A stretch of 64,000 nucleotides of DNA from Nitrosovibrio sp. Nv17 (GTDB lineage: Bacteria; Pseudomonadota; Gammaproteobacteria; Burkholderiales; Nitrosomonadaceae), in the NCBI RefSeq assembly GCF_900119085.1, contig NZ_FPIQ01000004.1, positions 1 through 64,000 on the forward strand, in the 5' to 3' direction. Below are positions 21,752 through 30,734 of the stretch, in pieces (the first letter of the stretch is position 1; the number at the start of each line of letters is the position of its first letter). The notes below the pieces were generated by a model. That model was given only the letters and a program-made list of their open reading frames with translations, did no database searches and had not been told where the DNA came from. The position numbers and the translations under genes are program-made.

Positions 21752-22582
21752 ATGGCCATGGATTGGCACCTGATCATCAAGGCTCTGCTTCTCGGCATCG
21801 TCGAGGGGCTGACCGAATTCCTGCCGATTTCTTCCACTGGCCACCTGATCCTGGCCAGCGACCTGCTCGACTTCAACGACGAGAAGGGGAAGGTGTTCGC
21901 GATCGTGATCCAGCTGGGAGCGATACTGGCCGTATGCTGGGAGTACCGTGCACGGATAGGCAGGGTGATCGCCGACATCGGCAGTCACGAGGAGGCGAAC
22001 CGCTTCGCCCTCAACCTGCTCATCGCGTTCCTGCCCGCGGCGCTTCTGGGGCTGCTGTTCATCAAGGTGATCAAGCAGTACCTGTTTCACCCGGTTCCGG
22101 TGGCGATGGCGTTCATCATCGGCGGCCTGCTGATCCTCTGGGCCGAGCGCAGGCGGCACGTGATAGACGTTCACCGGGTGGAAGACATGGACTGGAAGCA
22201 TGCCCTCAAGGTCGGACTGGCCCAGTGCCTGGCACTGATACCGGGTACCTCGCGCTCCGGTGCCACCATCATCGGGGGGCTCTTCTTCGGCCTGTCGCGC
22301 AAGGCCGCCACGGAATTCTCGTTCTTCCTCGCGATTCCCATCATGTTCGCCGCCACGTTCTACGACGTCTACAAGCATCGCGAGATCCTGCACTTCGACG
22401 ATGCGGGCGTGTTCGTGACGGGGTTCGTGGCCTCGTTCATCAGCGCGCTGATCGCGGTGCGCGGGTTGCTGCGATTCATCAGCCAGCATGATTTCGCCGT
22501 GTTCGCATGGTATCGCATCGGTTTCGGCCTCCTCGTGCTGGCGACCGCCCACTTCGGCTGGGTGCAGTGGTCGGAGGCATGA
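21752..22582 (+). CDS. uppP: Undecaprenyl-diphosphatase
   Basis: A 276-residue polytopic membrane enzyme recycling undecaprenyl pyrophosphate to the monophosphate carrier for cell-wall synthesis (BacA/UppP). The two family motifs are present: [13 protein letters not shown] near the N-terminus and [10 protein letters not shown] in the second half. About eight membrane helices are expected. The start may be ATG 21752 or ATG 21758. It is convergent with the rhodanese gene. Confidence 0.95.
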   Translation: MAMDWHLIIKALLLGIVEGLTEFLPISSTGHLILASDLLDFNDEKGKVFAIVIQLGAILAVCWEYRARIGRVIADIGSHEEANRFALNLLIAFLPAALLGLLFIKVIKQYLFHPVPVAMAFIIGGLLILWAERRRHVIDVHRVEDMDWKHALKVGLAQCLALIPGTSRSGATIIGGLFFGLSRKAATEFSFFLAIPIMFAATFYDVYKHREILHFDDAGVFVTGFVASFISALIAVRGLLRFISQHDFAVFAWYRIGFGLLVLATAHFGWVQWSEA

Positions 22583-22621
22583 CCCGGAGGAGAAACGGCA
22601 TTCTCCCTGGCTGAGTATGGG

Positions 22622-23074
22622 CTAGCTCTGTACCCAGGGCAGCCCGGCTGCCTTCCAGCCTCCAGCGGTGCCCCGGTGGCCGGTCGCATCCTTGTCGCCC
22701 TCGAAGCCTTCCAGGATGTTGTAGCTTCGGGTGTATCCGGCATCCGCCGCCGCGCTGGCGGCCTGGTGCGAGCGGCCTCCGGTGCGGCAGAGAAACATCA
22801 CCGGGGAGGCCTTGTCCGCCCGACCGGCCAGCAGATCGAGAAAGTCCGGGTTGGCGCGCATGCCGGGGTAGGACTGCCATTCGATCTCGACGGCGCCGGG
22901 AATCCGCCCGACCCAGTCCCATTCGGCCTGGGAACGCACGTCCACCAGCCGGGCGTCGGGAGTCTCCTGCAGCAGCACCAGGGCCTCCGCCGGCAGCAAG
23001 GCACCCTCGTACGGCAGGTTCATTTCCTGGGCACGCTGTCGTGCCCGATCAAGTATTGCAGCAATGGTTTCCAT
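22622..23074 (-). CDS. Rhodanese-like sulfurtransferase domain protein
   Basis: A 150-residue single-domain rhodanese with the active-site loop FLCRTGGRS containing the catalytic Cys. The domain opens with LVDVRSQAEWDWVGRIPGA. It probably carries persulfide sulfur, but the acceptor is unknown. ATG 23074 is preceded by a GAGG-like ribosome site, and the in-frame extension to 23266 has no coding character. It is divergent from glnA across 238 bases. Confidence 0.88.
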   Translation of the reverse strand: METIAAILDRARQRAQEMNLPYEGALLPAEALVLLQETPDARLVDVRSQAEWDWVGRIPGAVEIEWQSYPGMRANPDFLDLLAGRADKASPVMFLCRTGGRSHQAASAAADAGYTRSYNILEGFEGDKDATGHRGTAGGWKAAGLPWVQS

Positions 23075-23234
23075 GTGGACCTCGGTTAGGCATGGTTGAA
23101 GATACGATCGCACGTGCCCGGCAGGCATCCTGCGATTCCCGGATTCTATCAGGATTGAAACCGCGGCCCGCGCGACATCCGGATCTTTGTTTGTGGCTTG
23201 ATGGCGACATGCGTGCCGGGGCTCCATGCTGATA

Positions 23235-23240
23235 TATAAT
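23235..23240 (+). promoter_or_regulatory. Probable -10 element for glnA
   Basis: A perfect TATAAT in an AT-rich patch lies 72 bases before the glnA ATG. No good -35 is visible, and no convincing sigma-54 -24/-12 pair was found. Confidence 0.35.
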
Positions 23241-23312
23241 CGACATTTGGCGGCATCGGCGCGCATTCCCTGCGTAGGCGCCGAATAACCGGTTCATGGT
23301 CTGGAGAGTGCG

Positions 23313-24722
23313 ATGGCGGGAGTGGATGTCCTCAGGATGATTCAGGAAAACGATGTCAAGTTCGTCGATCTGCGTTTCACCGATACCCGCGGCAAGGAGC
23401 AGCACGTCACGCTTCCCGCCCACGCGTTCGATGCGGACAAGCTGGAGGATGGTCATGCGTTCGACGGTTCCTCCATTGCGGGCTGGAAGGGCGTGCAGGC
23501 GTCCGACATGCTGCTGATCCCGGATCCCGAAACCGCCCACATGGACCCGTTCATGAACGAAGCCACGCTGCTCATGACGTGCGACGTGATCGAGCCCGCG
23601 GATGGCAAAGGCTACGACCGCGATCCCCGTTCGCTGGCCAAGCGCGGCGAAGCCTATCTCAAGTCGACCGGGATCGGCGATGTCGCCTATTTCGGCCCCG
23701 AGCCCGAATTCTTCATCTTCGATTCGGTGACGTGGCACGCGGATATGTCCGGGTGTTTCGTGAGGATCGAATCCGAGGAGGCCGCATGGAGCTCGGCGGA
23801 GAAATACGACGGCCGCAACACGGGGCATCGTCCCCCCGTGAAGGGCGGGTACTTCCCCGTCCCGCCGGTCGACTCCCTGCACGACATCCGCTCCGCGATG
23901 TGCCTGGCGCTGGAGGAAATGGGCGTGGAGGTGGAGGTGCATCACCACGAGGTGGCGACAGGAGGTCAGTGCGAGATCGGCACCAAGTACGGCAGCCTGG
24001 TGAGGCGTGCGGACTGGACCCAGGTATTCAAGTATGTCGTGCACAACGTCGCCCATTCCTACGGCAAGACGGCGACCTTCATGGCCAAGCCCATCGTCGG
24101 CGACAATGGATCGGGCATGCACGTGCACCAGTCGATCTGGAAGGCAGGGCAGAATCTTTTCTCCGGGAACGGCTATGCCGGGCTTTCCGAAATGGCGCTG
24201 TTCTATATCGGCGGCATCATCCGGCATGCCAAAGCCCTGAATGCCATCACCAACCCGGGGACCAATTCCTACAAGCGGCTGGTTCCGGGCTTCGAGGCGC
24301 CGATCAATCTCGCCTACTCGGTCAGCAACCGTTCCGCCGCGGTGCGCATTCCCCATGCCAGCAACCCCAGGGGGCGGCGTATCGAGGTGCGCTTTCCCGA
24401 CCCCACCGCGAATCCCTACCTGGCGTTCACGGCACTGCTGATGGCCGGACTCGACGGCATCCAGAACAGGATCCATCCGGGAGATCCCATGGACAAGAAT
24501 CTGTACGACCTGCCTCCCGAGGAAGCGCGGAATATTCCGAATCCATGCGCCTCCCTGGACGAGGCGCTCGATTGCCTCGACAGGGACAGGAATTTTCTCA
24601 CGCATGGCGGGGTGTTTTCAAATGACATGATCGATGCCTACATAGAACTCAAGGCGGAGGAGGTCACGCGTTTTCGCATGACCACCCATCCGGTGGAATT
24701 CGACATGTACTACAGCCTGTAG
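23313..24722 (+). CDS. glnA: Glutamine synthetase type I
   Basis: A 469-residue GSI-beta-type enzyme making glutamine from glutamate, ammonia and ATP. The beta-grasp opening ([17 protein letters not shown]) and catalytic motifs [10 protein letters not shown] and NRSAAVRIP are present. Tyr398 in [10 protein letters not shown] is the expected adenylylation site, so activity should be controlled by GlnE. The length matches the dodecameric enterobacterial type. A Sel1-repeat lipoprotein gene follows after 8 bases. Confidence 0.97.
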   Translation: MAGVDVLRMIQENDVKFVDLRFTDTRGKEQHVTLPAHAFDADKLEDGHAFDGSSIAGWKGVQASDMLLIPDPETAHMDPFMNEATLLMTCDVIEPADGKGYDRDPRSLAKRGEAYLKSTGIGDVAYFGPEPEFFIFDSVTWHADMSGCFVRIESEEAAWSSAEKYDGRNTGHRPPVKGGYFPVPPVDSLHDIRSAMCLALEEMGVEVEVHHHEVATGGQCEIGTKYGSLVRRADWTQVFKYVVHNVAHSYGKTATFMAKPIVGDNGSGMHVHQSIWKAGQNLFSGNGYAGLSEMALFYIGGIIRHAKALNAITNPGTNSYKRLVPGFEAPINLAYSVSNRSAAVRIPHASNPRGRRIEVRFPDPTANPYLAFTALLMAGLDGIQNRIHPGDPMDKNLYDLPPEEARNIPNPCASLDEALDCLDRDRNFLTHGGVFSNDMIDAYIELKAEEVTRFRMTTHPVEFDMYYSL

Positions 24723-24730
24723 AGAAGCTC

Positions 24731-25420
24731 ATGACGGAACGGGAGCTGCGACCGAAGGGGATGATCCGATCCGGGGTCTGGATGGTTGCGGCCGTTCTCC
24801 TGGCCATGGCCGGGTGTGCGGAGAAGACTCCGGTGGATGGAACCGCAGCGGAGACATCCGTCAGGCTCGATGATGAGTTCACCTCCGAGAAGGAGATTCC
24901 CTCCATTCTGGAGGAGACGCTGACGGCGGAGGAAAAATCCGACCTGCTGAGCAAGATCATGCCGCCATCGCCCGATGAGGCCACACCCGAGGAAAAGTTC
25001 CTGAAGCTGAGAAGGGATGCGGATGCCGGAGACCCCGAGGCGCAGACCGGGCTGGGCGTGATGTACTACACGGGCGAGGCCATATCCAAGGATTCGTCCG
25101 GCAGGATCCTGAGCAATGATCCGGAAACCGCAGCAGCGTGGTTTCATCGCGCCGCCGAGCAGGGATATGCCGCCGCACAGTTCAATCTTGGGCTGATGTA
25201 CGCGAACGGCGAAGGCGTACCGAAGGATTCCGTCAAGGCGGCAGACCTGTTTCGGCAGGCTGCTGAGCAGGGAAACGTCGATGCCCAGAACAATCTGGGC
25301 GTGATGTACTATGCCGGAGAAGGAATGCCGAGAGACGTCGCCAAGGCCGTGGAATGGTTCGAGAAGGCGGCGGCGAACGGAAACGCGGATGCCCAGGCCA
25401 ACCTCGACGCCATGAAGTGA
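24731..25420 (+). CDS. Sel1-repeat lipoprotein
   Basis: A 229-residue predicted lipoprotein (lipobox LAMAGC) with an acidic linker (about 45-95), then three Sel1-like repeats (about 96-225) of the AxxxLGxMYxxGxGVxxD type. Sel1 repeats form helical solenoids for protein-protein contacts. The first repeat holds a 10-residue insert. It lies only eight bases after glnA, so the two are probably co-transcribed, although no functional link to nitrogen metabolism is known. Confidence 0.85.
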   Translation: MTERELRPKGMIRSGVWMVAAVLLAMAGCAEKTPVDGTAAETSVRLDDEFTSEKEIPSILEETLTAEEKSDLLSKIMPPSPDEATPEEKFLKLRRDADAGDPEAQTGLGVMYYTGEAISKDSSGRILSNDPETAAAWFHRAAEQGYAAAQFNLGLMYANGEGVPKDSVKAADLFRQAAEQGNVDAQNNLGVMYYAGEGMPRDVAKAVEWFEKAAANGNADAQANLDAMK

Positions 25421-25514
25421 GAAGCCAGAGGCTGCTGGCGGATCTGCATCACGTCCTCTCGCATCACGTCCGGGCCCGGAATCCGCTCAGCCGGAGCGGA
25501 GAGGCGCTTCCCGG

Positions 25515-26351
25515 CTAGCCGCGGATCTTGCGGGTGAACCCGGTTTCCATCCATTTCTTGATGCGGTTGGCGTCGCCGATACGGGAGTTCTTGCCCACCG
25601 AGTCCAGCAGGACGATGATGATCGGCTTGCCGGTGATTTTCGCGTGCATCACCAGGCAGCGGCCGGCCTCGCTCAGGAAGCCCGTCTTGGATATGCCGAT
25701 GTCCCAGGTTCCGCTGCGCACCAGGTTGTTGGAATTGATGAATTGCAGGCTGCGATCCTGATCGCCCAGCGTGACCGCATGGGCGGCAGTCGTCGTGAAT
25801 TGCCGGATGGCATCGTAACTGTATGCGGCATCGACCAGCTTGGCCAGGTCGCGGGCGGTGGAGACGTTCGCGCTGTTCAGTCCGGTGGGTTCGACGAAGT
25901 AGCTGTTCCCCATGCCGAGCTCGAATGCCTTGTCATTCATGGCCGCGACGAACGCGGGCCGGCCGCCGGGATAGGCGCGCCCCAGCGCCGCAGCGGCACG
26001 GTTCTCCGAAGACATCAGCGCCAGGCGCAGCAGCTCGCGGCGGGTCAGGCTGGTGCCGACGTGCAGACGCGAGCGCGTATTCTTGAGCAGGTCGATGTCG
26101 GCAGTGTCTATCCTAATCCTTTCGTCGAGCGGCAGCTTGGCGTCCAGCACCACGATCGCCGTCATCAGCTTGGTGATGGAGGCGATCGGCAGTATCGTAT
26201 CCGGATTCTTGGCATGAAGAACGCGGCCATGCTGCACGTCCATGATCAAGGCGGCCTGTGACTTGAGATGCAATCCTGCCGGCTGGGCGAGGGCGTCGCC
26301 GGTGGATGCGAGTAGACATGCCAGGAAAATTGAAGGGATGTGTATTTTCAT
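25515..26351 (-). CDS. pbpG: D-alanyl-D-alanine endopeptidase (PBP7 type)
   Basis: A 278-residue serine peptidase of the S11 family with a signal peptide ending ALA-QPA. All three penicillin-binding motifs are present: S58-x2-K61 (SITK), S115-E-N117 and KTG near residue 224. With no C-terminal amphipathic anchor domain, it resembles soluble PBP7/PbpG endopeptidase, which cleaves peptidoglycan cross-links, rather than DacA carboxypeptidase. ATG 26351 is chosen because the signal begins there. Confidence 0.9.
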   Translation of the reverse strand: MKIHIPSIFLACLLASTGDALAQPAGLHLKSQAALIMDVQHGRVLHAKNPDTILPIASITKLMTAIVVLDAKLPLDERIRIDTADIDLLKNTRSRLHVGTSLTRRELLRLALMSSENRAAAALGRAYPGGRPAFVAAMNDKAFELGMGNSYFVEPTGLNSANVSTARDLAKLVDAAYSYDAIRQFTTTAAHAVTLGDQDRSLQFINSNNLVRSGTWDIGISKTGFLSEAGRCLVMHAKITGKPIIIVLLDSVGKNSRIGDANRIKKWMETGFTRKIRG

Positions 26352-26493
26352 GCCGCCTGCTGTTTTGTCTCGTTGGGGGTGGATGAGCCCATGTATGCCC
26401 GGGTCTGCTATTGGCGGGTAAGTTAGCAAATAATACGGACGAGGAAAAGAGCCTGGCCTGGATAATTTGGCGAGTTGCGCATGGAGTGTGCCA

Positions 26494-28350
26494 TCAGTGC
26501 AACGCCAGCCGGTGGTTTTCCATCAATGCCCGGGATGCGCCTTCGAGCGGCAGGGGCCGGGAGAAATAGTAGCCCTGCATTTCATCACAGCCATTCTCTA
26601 TCAGAAAATCCAGCTGATCCCTGGTTTCGACGCCTTCCGCGACGACCTTCAGCCCCAGGCTGTGCGCAAGCTTGATCATCGCCACCGTAATGGTCGCGTC
26701 GTCGGGATCGAAAGCGACGTCCCGGATGAATGCGCGGTCGATCTTGAGCACGTCGAGTGGAAAACGCTTGAGATAGGCCAGGCTCGAATAGCCCTTGCCG
26801 AAATCGTCTATCGAGACCCTGACCCCGAAGGTCTTCAGGACCTGCAGGGCATGGATCGCTGCTTCGGCTTCTTTCATCAGCATCGATTCGGTCAATTCGA
26901 ACTCGAGCAGCGCGGGATCGATTCCGGTCGCCCTGAGCGTTCTTTCGATCACGAAGCCCAGATTCCTCTGCTGGAACTGTCGTGCCGAGAGATTGACCGA
27001 GATGGGATGGGGCATCAGGCCCTGGCTCTTCCACCTCATGATCTGCTTGCAGGCTGCCAGAACGATCCATTCGCCCACCGAGACGATCAATCCGGTGTCC
27101 TCCAGTATCGAGATGAACTGGAGGGGTGGCATCAGACCCAGCGCCGGGTGCTGCCAGCGCAGCAGGGCCTCGAAGCCGGTGATGCTGCCGTTCGCCAGGC
27201 TGGCCCTGGGTTGGTAGTACAGTACGAATTCATCCCGCGCCAGCGCACCGCGCAACTGGGTTTCCAGCTTCAGGCGTGCCACGGCGCGCTCGTTCATCTG
27301 CGGCAGATAGAACCGATAGATCGCAGGGCCGTTTTCCTTGGCCTGAAACATCGCGGCATCGGCATTCCGGAGCAGCCCGTCCACGTCCGTGCAGTCGCTG
27401 GGATAGACGCTGATGCCCAGGCTGGCGGAAATATAGATCTCCTCGCCTTCCAGTTCGCACGGCACGGACAGGGCCGCGATCACCTTCTCGGCCACCAGGG
27501 TGGCATCCTTGGCCTGCGCCATGCCGGAAAGGATGAATGCGAATTCATCTCCCCCCACGCGCGCAACGGTATCACCGGAGCGCACGCACTGCTGCAGGCG
27601 CTGAGCGACCTGCACCAGGAGCTTGTCGCCGTTGCCGCGTCCCATGGCGTCGTTGACGATCCTGAAATGGTCGAGATCGGCGAATACCACGCCGACTTTC
27701 GCCTGCCGGTGCTTTGCCAGTGCCATCGCCTGTCCGAGCCGGTCGATGAACAGACGCCGGTTGGGCAGTCCCGTCAGGGCATCGAACCGGGACGGATAGC
27801 TCAGTTTTTCATCGGCCTGCCTGCGATGGATCGTGGCGACGAGTACCTTGACAAGAGTTTGCAGGAAGCGGGCCGCAGCAGAATTGAAACTGCCCGCGTC
27901 ACGGGAAAAGACGCTGAGGACGCCGGTCAGGCCGTCGATCCCCAGGATGGGAACGCTGACACCGCTGCGTATGCCATGGATTCGGAGAAGCTCCGAGGGA
28001 GCGAAGCGCGTGTCCATGAGGAAATCCGCGACGATGACGGGTTCATGGCTCATCAGCACATGTCTGTTCTGCGTGTTTTCGCCAACACCGCATATGTGGC
28101 GACCGATCCACCCATCCTGCCAGCCGACGCCCGCCTTGAGCGTCAGTGCGTGGTCGTGCGGCGATGTCAGGAGGATCTTGCCATGGGAGGCTTCCAGCGT
28201 ACGGGACGCGGTTCCCACCACCGCGTCCCACAGCGTGTCCACCGCTTCATCATCGAGCGCCTGCTGCTCGAGTGCGGCAATGGCCTCCTGCTGCCTTGCA
28301 TGCTGCCGGTTGGTGAGCGCTCCCTTTTCGTGCCCGGTAGTATTGTCCAC
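26494..28350 (-). CDS. GAF-GGDEF-EAL cyclic-di-GMP signalling protein
   Basis: A 618-residue soluble protein: GAF sensor domain (about 30-180), diguanylate cyclase domain with intact GGDEF (about 264-268), and phosphodiesterase domain with intact EAL (about residue 391) plus the DDFGKGYSSL and KIDRAFI motifs. Both catalytic signatures look complete, so net c-di-GMP synthesis or breakdown cannot be told from sequence. The start is GTG without a clear ribosome site. The ligand of the GAF domain is unknown. Confidence 0.9.
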   Translation of the reverse strand: MDNTTGHEKGALTNRQHARQQEAIAALEQQALDDEAVDTLWDAVVGTASRTLEASHGKILLTSPHDHALTLKAGVGWQDGWIGRHICGVGENTQNRHVLMSHEPVIVADFLMDTRFAPSELLRIHGIRSGVSVPILGIDGLTGVLSVFSRDAGSFNSAAARFLQTLVKVLVATIHRRQADEKLSYPSRFDALTGLPNRRLFIDRLGQAMALAKHRQAKVGVVFADLDHFRIVNDAMGRGNGDKLLVQVAQRLQQCVRSGDTVARVGGDEFAFILSGMAQAKDATLVAEKVIAALSVPCELEGEEIYISASLGISVYPSDCTDVDGLLRNADAAMFQAKENGPAIYRFYLPQMNERAVARLKLETQLRGALARDEFVLYYQPRASLANGSITGFEALLRWQHPALGLMPPLQFISILEDTGLIVSVGEWIVLAACKQIMRWKSQGLMPHPISVNLSARQFQQRNLGFVIERTLRATGIDPALLEFELTESMLMKEAEAAIHALQVLKTFGVRVSIDDFGKGYSSLAYLKRFPLDVLKIDRAFIRDVAFDPDDATITVAMIKLAHSLGLKVVAEGVETRDQLDFLIENGCDEMQGYYFSRPLPLEGASRALMENHRLALH

Positions 28351-28888
28351 AATATCGTTATTACCTTGTCGTCCATATTTTCATGCTGCCGCAGCCGGAT
28401 ATGCCGCCTCTGCGCGCAGCCTGCTCCATCGCCGAATCGTCGTCCACGTCAAGCTTGCAAGACCATTTTGCGATATCCTCGTCATCCTGCGCAGCGGCAC
28501 GGATGCCTGGAGATTTGAAAGGTAGAGCTTGACAAGGTTTCGTGGCAATGTCAATGGGGAGTACGGGAAGGCGGCACCGCCGCGCCGGGCGGATGCGGTC
28601 ACGCACCGGCACATCTCGCCGCGGGCGGGTCCGCCACCGCACTCGGGATTATGGGATCATGAGGCTCTTGAAACAGGAGTCATGGGCAGCTTGCAGGATT
28701 TGCGCATGGCCCGGCAAGTGTGACCAGGACAGGCTGCATCCCGAGGAGGGCGGATTTCCGTATCGGCAATCCGCCGGTCCGGCACGCATCGGCATGGAAG
28801 GGGGTCGGGCGGGGGCGGAGTCGGTCATTTAAGCCCGCGCCGACGCATTAGTGACAGGGGGCAGGCTCTGCCCCGTTTGGAGACGTGT
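28351..28888. other. 538-base stretch without a convincing gene
   Basis: It separates the GGDEF-EAL gene from exbB. A minus-strand frame of about 93 codons (28361-28642) ends 10 bases before the GTG of the GGDEF-EAL gene. Its last 50 codons look vaguely protein-like (KWSCKLDVDDDS), but there is no good start or known family. No terminator, repeat or RNA gene was recognised. Confidence 0.4.
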
Positions 28889-29521
28889 ATGCAGGAACTA
28901 CAGGCAGCCTGGATCGCCCTGAAGCTGGGCGGAATGATCATTGTGCCGCTGTCCGTGCTGGCGGTCGCGGCGCTTGCCATCATGCTGGAAAAGGCCTTTG
29001 TCTACTGGCGGTATGCGCGCCTGTCGCATGATCTTCTGAATCTGGTCGAGACCTATGGTTTTGCCTGGGCCGATCTCGAGAAGATACTTTCCGGGCTGGA
29101 TGAGCGCCACTATTACAAGAGATTCTTCGAGGTCGTGATCAGCAACAGGCATCGTCCGTCATGGTGGACCGAATCGCGTGCGGCTGACGAAGCCCAGTTG
29201 ATCGAAACCGCGCTCGCCAAGCGCCTGTGGGTGCTGGAGACGATCGTCACCGCGGCGCCGCTGCTGGGACTGGTGGGAACGGTGATCGGCATGATGCGTG
29301 CATTCCAGGTCATCGGGAGCGACGGCGTCGTCAATCCCACCGCGGTGACGGGAGGGGTGGCCGAGGCGCTCATCGCAACCGTCGTGGGCCTGGTGATCGC
29401 CCTGATCGCCCTGTTCGGCTTCAACTATTTTTCCCGCCTGCAGTCCCAGACGATGGACGAGATGGAGCGGCTGGGCACGCGCCTGATCGACCACATCCGC
29501 CTGGATCAGGAGGGGCGATAG
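28889..29521 (+). CDS. exbB: ExbB/TolQ-family proton-channel protein
   Basis: A 210-residue inner-membrane protein with three expected helices and the MotA/TolQ/ExbB signature in the second half (APLLGLVGTVIGMMRAF and GGVAEALIATVVGLVIA). With ExbD it forms the proton-driven motor that energises a TonB-type protein. ATG 28889 has GGAG six bases upstream; the TTG at 28877 is less likely. It is the first gene of an exbB-exbD-tonB-like operon. Confidence 0.92.
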   Translation: MQELQAAWIALKLGGMIIVPLSVLAVAALAIMLEKAFVYWRYARLSHDLLNLVETYGFAWADLEKILSGLDERHYYKRFFEVVISNRHRPSWWTESRAADEAQLIETALAKRLWVLETIVTAAPLLGLVGTVIGMMRAFQVIGSDGVVNPTAVTGGVAEALIATVVGLVIALIALFGFNYFSRLQSQTMDEMERLGTRLIDHIRLDQEGR

Positions 29522-29523
29522 CG

Positions 29524-29925
29524 ATGAAGCTGCGCAAATCCAGGGAGTTTCGCAAGGGACGCATCGAGATCATTCCGATGATCGACGTCATGTTCTTCCT
29601 GCTGGCCACGTTCATCCTGGCCTCCTTGTCCATGCAGAATCTCGATTCCCTCGAGGTGAACCTTCCCCAGGGCGAAGCCGAGAAACTCAGCGCGAAAACA
29701 CCCGCGACCCTGACGGTGACCCGGGACGGCCAGATTCACATCAACCGCACGCCCGTCACGCTGGATACCCTGGCCGACACGCTGAAGCCGCTGCTTCCGG
29801 AATCGGAGCAGAAGCTGATCGTGTCTGCCGACAGCGATGCGCCGCAGGGTATCGTGGTACAGGCGATGCTGCGCGCCCGTACCACCGGAGTGCAGCATTT
29901 CCTGATCGCGGTGAAGCACGAGTAG
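29524..29925 (+). CDS. exbD: ExbD/TolR-family protein
   Basis: A 133-residue protein with one N-terminal membrane helix and a periplasmic domain. The helix carries the conserved proton-path Asp (MIDVMFFLLATF). It partners ExbB to couple the proton gradient to outer-membrane transport. ATG 29524 follows the exbB stop by two bases, and the TonB-like gene follows directly. Confidence 0.93.
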   Translation: MKLRKSREFRKGRIEIIPMIDVMFFLLATFILASLSMQNLDSLEVNLPQGEAEKLSAKTPATLTVTRDGQIHINRTPVTLDTLADTLKPLLPESEQKLIVSADSDAPQGIVVQAMLRARTTGVQHFLIAVKHE

Positions 29926-29935
29926 CGTGCCCGGC

Positions 29936-30712
29936 ATGCGGTATTCCAGGCCGAAGGAGATTCGACTCTGGTGGCCGTTTCCGTTGGCGGCCCTGCTGTG
30001 GCTGGTCGCCGTCTGGATCGCCGGATTCTTCCTGACGCCTCCGCAGGAAAAAATTGAGAGCCCGCCCGTCCAGGCGAGCTTCATCGAGCTGCCGGAAGAA
30101 AAGAAGGCGGAACATCCGGTGGTCACGCCACGCCAGGAGCCCAAAACCCAACCCCGGTCCCGGCCTCGCCTGGGTGAGGCCAGAGGCAAATCCGTCCCGC
30201 GCGACAGGAGCACGGCGAAGCAGGGTGCAAATCACCGCACGCCGGCGCCACGCCCGCAACCCCCCAAGGATCTTGCGGATTACATGAAGGAAAACAGGGA
30301 GCGCCGCACCGCCGGGGGGATATTCGAGGATGAGCCCGACGAACCCAAGAACCTCGAGCCGGAAGCCACCGAGGAGGAGCTCAGGATGGCCAACGTCAAG
30401 CGCAACCTGCGTGAGCCCGGCACGAGCGGGATCTTCACCATGACCCGGATGGGCGTCCGCTCCGCCCAGTTCATCTTCCAGGCATGGCGAATGGACAGCA
30501 GTCTGCCGCGGCGTGAACTGGTCGAGGTTGTCGCCGGGCCGGATGGCGACATCCAGCGCGCCGTGGTGCGGAAGATGATCGAACTGATACGCCAGTACCA
30601 CAAGGAGGATTTCAACTGGGAATCATACCGGCTCAATCGCGTGGTCACCCTGTCTGCGCGCATGGAGGATACCCGGGGGTTGGAGGATTTTCTGATACGC
30701 GAGTTTTTCTAG
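29936..30712 (+). CDS. TonB-like energy-transducing protein
   Basis: A protein of about 258 residues with the TonB layout: a short cytosolic N-terminus, one hydrophobic helix (about 14-34), a Pro/Lys/Arg/Glu-rich periplasmic spacer (about 35-150) and a C-terminal alpha/beta region (about 175-258). The TonB C-terminal motif itself is poorly conserved, so the call rests on layout and on the exbB-exbD operon. The start is ATG 29936 or GTG 29927. It would carry energy to outer-membrane receptors such as the one encoded at 40343-42619. Confidence 0.65.
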   Translation: MRYSRPKEIRLWWPFPLAALLWLVAVWIAGFFLTPPQEKIESPPVQASFIELPEEKKAEHPVVTPRQEPKTQPRSRPRLGEARGKSVPRDRSTAKQGANHRTPAPRPQPPKDLADYMKENRERRTAGGIFEDEPDEPKNLEPEATEEELRMANVKRNLREPGTSGIFTMTRMGVRSAQFIFQAWRMDSSLPRRELVEVVAGPDGDIQRAVVRKMIELIRQYHKEDFNWESYRLNRVVTLSARMEDTRGLEDFLIREFF

Positions 30713-30734
30713 CCGCCCCGGGCGCGTGCCGGGC

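Noticed and set aside
22583-22621. GGAGAA/TTCTCC hairpin between uppP and the rhodanese gene as a terminator
   Set aside because: Only six base pairs, no T-run on either side.
23241-23312. Possible sigma-54 promoter before glnA (GG...GC spaced by 10)
   Set aside because: The -12 side is GCGC rather than TTGC, and the -24 side is TGGCGG rather than TGGCAC; a TATAAT is a better candidate.
26467-28518. A 683-codon plus-strand frame opposite the GGDEF-EAL gene
   Set aside because: It is a shadow of the c-di-GMP protein, which has all catalytic motifs in the opposite strand.
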